Shown here piece by piece: positions 60,677 through 64,000 of a stretch of 64,000 nt of DNA. The first letter of the stretch is position 1, and each line of letters opens with the position of its first letter. Made by a program: the position numbers and the translations under genes. A model generated the notes under the pieces. The model was not told the DNA's origin. It was given only the letters and a program-made list of their open reading frames with translations, and ran no database searches. The stretch comes from DASRFA01 sp035651755 (GTDB lineage Bacteria > Desulfobacterota > Binatia > UBA12015), in assembly GCA_035651755.1 (NCBI GenBank), contig DASRFA010000007.1, forward strand, positions 1 to 64,000, given 5' to 3'.

Positions 60677-63640
60677 GTGCGCCGAGGCGTCGAGAACGAC
60701 CACCAGGCCGATGTCCGGGCCATTCGCTTCGAGCCGCATACCGGGCTCGCGTGGCACGGAGACCGACCCCTGGATTTGACACCGAAGGCGTTCACGGTCC
60801 TCCGCCACCTCGTCGAGCGCGCAGGGCGCCTGGTGACCAAGCAGGACCTGCTGACGGCCGCGTGGGGCGACACCGTCGTGAGCGAGGCCGCGCTCACGAG
60901 CTGCATCCGTGATCTGCGCCGGGCGCTGGGCGACTCCTCGCGTGAGCCGCGGTACCTGGAGACGGTGCACCGGCGAGGCTTTCGCTTCATCGGCCGGGTG
61001 CACGCGCCGGCGCCCGTGGGCCCCGCGGTCTCTCGAGCACGGCCGATCGCGCAGCCCCGCGGCCTCATCGTGGGCCGCGAGGCGGAGCTCGATCGATTGC
61101 ACGCCGCGTTCGACGCGGCGGCTGGCGGTCGCCGACGAGTCGTCTTCGTGACCGGAGAGGCCGGAATCGGAAAGACGACGCTCGTCGAGCGATTTCTCGC
61201 GGAGCTCGGCGAGAGGGCGGACGTTTGCGTCGGGCGCGGCCAGTGCGTCGAGCAATACGGGATCGGGGAGCCGTACATGCCGATCCTCGAGGCGCTCGGA
61301 CGTCTCGGGCGCGAAGCCGGAGGCGAGAGGCTCGTCGCGACCCTTCGCCGGTACGCGCCCGCCTGGCTGGCGCATCTCCCGGGACTCCTGAGCGACCACG
61401 AGCTGGACGCGGTGCAGCGTCGCGTGCACAGCACGACGCGCGATCGCAAGCTTCTCGAGCTGATCGAGGCGCTGGACGCATTCAGCGTCGAAGCTCCGCT
61501 CGTCCTCCTCCTCGAGGACCTCCACTGGAGCGACTCCGCGACAATCGACCTGCTCGCGACGCTCGCGCGACGGCGCGACTCCGCTCGCCTGCTGGCCGTG
61601 GCGACGTATCGCCCGGCGGAAGTGGCGGCCTCGGGGCACCCGCTCAAGGCTGCCAAGCAGGAGCTGCACCTGCACGGCCACTGCGACGAGCTGGTCCTTC
61701 CGTTCCTCGGCGAGGGCGCGATCGAGCGCTACCTCGCCGAGAGGTTCGCGACGGCTTCGTTTCCTTCGTCGTTCGCGCGCGCGCTCGATCGGAACACGAG
61801 CGGCAACCCGCTCTTCCTCGTCAACGTGATCGACGACCTCATTGCGCGGGGCGAGGTGCGCGAGGTCGACGGTGGATGGGTGCTCGGCGGCTCCGTCGAA
61901 GAGATCGCATCGGCCGTGCCGGGCACGCTGTGGCAGATGGTGGACAAGCAGGTCGAGCGCCTGACGGACCGCGAGAAGGCCGTGCTCACCGTCGCGAGCG
62001 TGGCGGGCGTCGAATTCTCGGCGGCACTCGCGGCCGATGGAATCGATCCGGACGATGCCGAGCGATGCTGCGACGCACTGGCGCGCCGCGGCCAGTTCCT
62101 GCGGGCGATCGGCGTGGCGGAGTGGCCCGATGGCACCGTCGCGAGCCGCTATGCGTTCATCCACGCGCTCTATCGGAACGTGCTCTACGAGCGTGCTTCG
62201 ATCGTGGAGCGGATCGGCCTGCACCTGCGGATCGGCGCGCGCCTCGAAGCCGCCTACGGCACGCGCGCGGCCGAGATCGCGGGCGAGCTGGCGATGCACT
62301 TCGAGGAGGGCCGCGACTTCGAGCGCGCCGTGGAGTACCGCCGCGCGGCGGCGGACGTGGCGTTGCGCCTGCACGCCTATCGCGAGGCGGCCGACCACGC
62401 GACGCGGGCGCTGGAGCTGCTCGGGCGCGCTCCGGAGTCGACGACGGCGGTTCAGCAGGAGGTCGCGATCCGGACGATCCTCGGCTCGGCGCTGATCGCG
62501 AAGGGGTGGGCCGCGCCGGAAGTCGCACAGTCGTACGCGCGCGCCCGCGAGCTCGGCTCGCGATCCGAAGGGACCCCGGAGTCCTTCGCCGTGCTGATCG
62601 GGCTCTTCGGATTCCACATGGCGCGCTTCGAGCTCGGGATCGCCCGCGATCTGGCCGAGCAGATGGCCGCCATGGCGACCACCACCGACGACGCCGCGGT
62701 TCGGCTCGGAGCGTCGAGCGCGGCGGGGATGATCTCGTTCTCCGCGGGAGACTACCCCGCGGCGCTCGCGCATCTCGAGCGCGCGATCACGATCTACCAT
62801 CCCGAGCAGCACAGCCCGAACTCCGGGTCAGGGATCTGGGTGGGGCAGGATCTCGGGGTGTCGTGTGCCGTCAATGCGGCGTGGATCGTCTGGCATCTCG
62901 GGTTCCCGGAGCGCGCGGTGATGCGGATGAACGAGGCGATCGCGCTCGGGCACGCGATCGCCCACCCGTTCAGCCTCGTCCTCGCGAGCCACATCGCTGC
63001 GGCGTTCTACGAATCGATCGACCTCGTCGACGCCGCGCGCGAGGTCGCGGACGTCGCGAGCCTCCAGTCGGCGGGGCAGGGCTTCGACATGTTCACGACC
63101 CTCGGTGCCTTCCATCGCGGATGGCTTCGCTTGCAGGCCGGTGAGGGAGAGGCCGGAACGGAAGACATGCGCGGCGGCCTCGCGGCATACCGAGCCGCCG
63201 GTGCCGGCTTCGGTGTACCGACGTTCCTCGGGCTCCTCGCGGAAGCGTACGGAAGGGCCGGTCGGCCGGACGATGGTCGCGCGATCATCGAAGAGGCGAG
63301 CGCGATGGTCGAGGAGAGCGGCGCACACTACTGGGACGCCGAGCTCCGTCGGGTCGATGGCGAGCTGATCCTGCAGGGGGCTCGCACAGGGAGGCCGGTG
63401 CCCGTCGCGGCCCGCCGCGATGCCGAGGCGCGATTCCTCGAGGCGATCGAGATCGCGCGTCGCCAGGAGGCGAGGATGTTCGAGCTCCGCGCGGCGACGA
63501 GCCTGGCTCGTCTCTGGCAGGGCGCGAAGAAGTCGAAGGAGGCGCGCGATCTCCTCTCGAAGATCTACGGATGGTTCACCGAAGGCTTCGAGACGAGCGA
63601 TCTCCGGGCGGCGAGGTCGCTGCTGGACGCGCTCGCGTAG
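60677..63640 (+). CDS. Winged-helix regulator with AAA ATPase and TPR-type domain
   Basis: A 987-residue protein. The N-terminus is an OmpR/SARP-type winged helix (RPLDLTPKAFTVLRHLVERAG, then WGDTVVSEAALTSCIRDLRRAL and HRRGFRFIG). Residues about 130-330 hold an AAA_16 ATPase with Walker A TGEAGIGKTTLVERF and Walker B LVLLLEDLHWSD. The rest, to 987, is a helical TPR-like array. Such proteins are large transcriptional activators that sense unknown signals. GTG 60677 has GAGGG in front. It precedes a monooxygenase gene that it may regulate, though that gene carries a sigma-54-type promoter. Confidence 0.85.
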   Translation: MRRGVENDHQADVRAIRFEPHTGLAWHGDRPLDLTPKAFTVLRHLVERAGRLVTKQDLLTAAWGDTVVSEAALTSCIRDLRRALGDSSREPRYLETVHRRGFRFIGRVHAPAPVGPAVSRARPIAQPRGLIVGREAELDRLHAAFDAAAGGRRRVVFVTGEAGIGKTTLVERFLAELGERADVCVGRGQCVEQYGIGEPYMPILEALGRLGREAGGERLVATLRRYAPAWLAHLPGLLSDHELDAVQRRVHSTTRDRKLLELIEALDAFSVEAPLVLLLEDLHWSDSATIDLLATLARRRDSARLLAVATYRPAEVAASGHPLKAAKQELHLHGHCDELVLPFLGEGAIERYLAERFATASFPSSFARALDRNTSGNPLFLVNVIDDLIARGEVREVDGGWVLGGSVEEIASAVPGTLWQMVDKQVERLTDREKAVLTVASVAGVEFSAALAADGIDPDDAERCCDALARRGQFLRAIGVAEWPDGTVASRYAFIHALYRNVLYERASIVERIGLHLRIGARLEAAYGTRAAEIAGELAMHFEEGRDFERAVEYRRAAADVALRLHAYREAADHATRALELLGRAPESTTAVQQEVAIRTILGSALIAKGWAAPEVAQSYARARELGSRSEGTPESFAVLIGLFGFHMARFELGIARDLAEQMAAMATTTDDAAVRLGASSAAGMISFSAGDYPAALAHLERAITIYHPEQHSPNSGSGIWVGQDLGVSCAVNAAWIVWHLGFPERAVMRMNEAIALGHAIAHPFSLVLASHIAAAFYESIDLVDAAREVADVASLQSAGQGFDMFTTLGAFHRGWLRLQAGEGEAGTEDMRGGLAAYRAAGAGFGVPTFLGLLAEAYGRAGRPDDGRAIIEEASAMVEESGAHYWDAELRRVDGELILQGARTGRPVPVAARRDAEARFLEAIEIARRQEARMFELRAATSLARLWQGAKKSKEARDLLSKIYGWFTEGFETSDLRAARSLLDALA

Positions 63641-63784
63641 CTCCCTCGCTGGCCCCGTCGGCTGAAGCAGGAGGCACACGGTTGGGAAGCAGCGCCGGCG
63701 CCCGCTTCCCGGACCTGCGAACACCTTCGCGCTCGCCGCTGCGGAGAAGGTGGTGGCGCCGCGGTCCGGCGACGTGAGCATCTG

Positions 63785-63800
63785 TGGCACGCGTCCTGCT
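63785..63800 (+). promoter_or_regulatory. Sigma-54-type promoter
   Basis: TGGCACG, four bases, then CTGCT gives the -24 GG and -12 GC exactly ten bases apart, with one mismatch to the TGGCACG-N4-TTGCW pattern. It lies about 30 bases before the ribosome site and ATG of the monooxygenase gene at 63831, the correct distance for its transcription start. The 190-base gap 63641-63830 holds nothing else that I could identify. Confidence 0.55.
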
Positions 63801-63830
63801 GGCACGAGAGCCGGCCTCCAGGAGGAGATC

Positions 63831-64000
63831 ATGTCGACCACGTCCCCCGACGGCCACATCCATCTGACGCAGGAGGAGCGCGACGCTCTCCGGGTTCGCT
63901 ACCGCCAGGAGCGAGACAAGCGCCTGCGCCCGGACGGCAACGATCAGTACATCGAGCCGAACGGCCGCTTCGCCCACTTCGTGGAGGATCCCTACATCGC
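63831..64000 (+). CDS. Flavin-containing (Baeyer-Villiger-type) monooxygenase, 5' end only
   Basis: Only 56 codons are in the window. ATG 63831 follows GGAGGAG. The protein starts MSTTSPDGHIHLTQEERDAL, then RYRQERDKRLRPDGNDQY and FAHFVEDPYI, the N-terminal extension that precedes the first Rossmann fold in cyclohexanone-type and related flavin monooxygenases of mycobacteria and others. The nucleotide-binding motifs lie beyond the edge. A role in ketone or steroid-like compound oxidation is inferred from the family. Confidence 0.7.
   Translation, partial: MSTTSPDGHIHLTQEERDALRVRYRQERDKRLRPDGNDQYIEPNGRFAHFVEDPYI

Overview
The window is uniformly GC-rich Gram-negative chromosomal DNA. It encodes outer-membrane and periplasmic functions (an RND tripartite pump, many lipoproteins, multiheme cytochrome), Tat and Sec exported proteins, and several secreted families that are common in deltaproteobacterial and Binatota-type soil bacteria. 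The assignment to such a lineage (Candidatus Binatota or a Deltaproteobacteria-like phylum) is an inference from gene content only. No rRNA, tRNA, CRISPR array, integrase, transposase or insertion sequence was found.

Layout. 1-4992: exported and small hypothetical proteins, including the end of a hydrolase-like protein with a Pro-Thr linker, a tandem pair of DUF2279-like proteins and a broken Hsp20 gene. 4998-7678: a minus-strand pair, SGNH hydrolase plus PQQ-type propeller lipoprotein. 8035-12651: a plus-strand run of secreted proteins ending in a large subtilase. 12746-15859: a six-heme c-type cytochrome lipoprotein. 16004-20050: a D-aminoacylase-like amidohydrolase and two membrane proteins related to spermidine synthase. 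20268-25529: small exported proteins, an MFS pump fused to a UBP-type zinc finger, and an ArsR-SRPBCC-GST operon with a clear operator palindrome. 25663-30830: protease, NudC, a LLM flavin oxidoreductase and a bestrophin-like membrane protein. 30864-36592: a carbamoyltransferase-methyltransferase fusion with SxtJ- and SxtK-like partners and a divergent membrane-anchored SGNH hydrolase. 36633-45831: DUF1259 protein, a frameshifted MFS gene and the TolC-adaptor-RND operon. 45886-52876: electron-transfer or redox genes, a GIY-YIG nuclease, a triple-repeat protein, and a four-gene group (SRPBCC, DoxX-like, BtaA-like, ABC1 kinase). 53284-64000: a catabolic-looking stretch with SMP-30 lactonase, TetR plus FAD amine oxidase, a two-subunit molybdenum hydroxylase with an ACMSD-like amidohydrolase, a large SARP/AAA-type regulator and the start of a Baeyer-Villiger-type flavin monooxygenase behind a good sigma-54 promoter.

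Two observations stand out. First, nearly the same ~70-bp element, built from three tandem 11-bp repeats and an inverted half site, lies upstream of two unrelated secreted Cys-rich protein genes 12 kb apart (7879-7947 and 20060-20128), which points to an undescribed regulon. Second, the window holds an unusual number of gene relics (Hsp20, NTF2-like, alpha/beta hydrolase, MFS, and possibly three others); two of them keep both ends of the gene but have lost the middle. Reading-frame calls were made by inspection; functions rest on motif recognition, not on searches.
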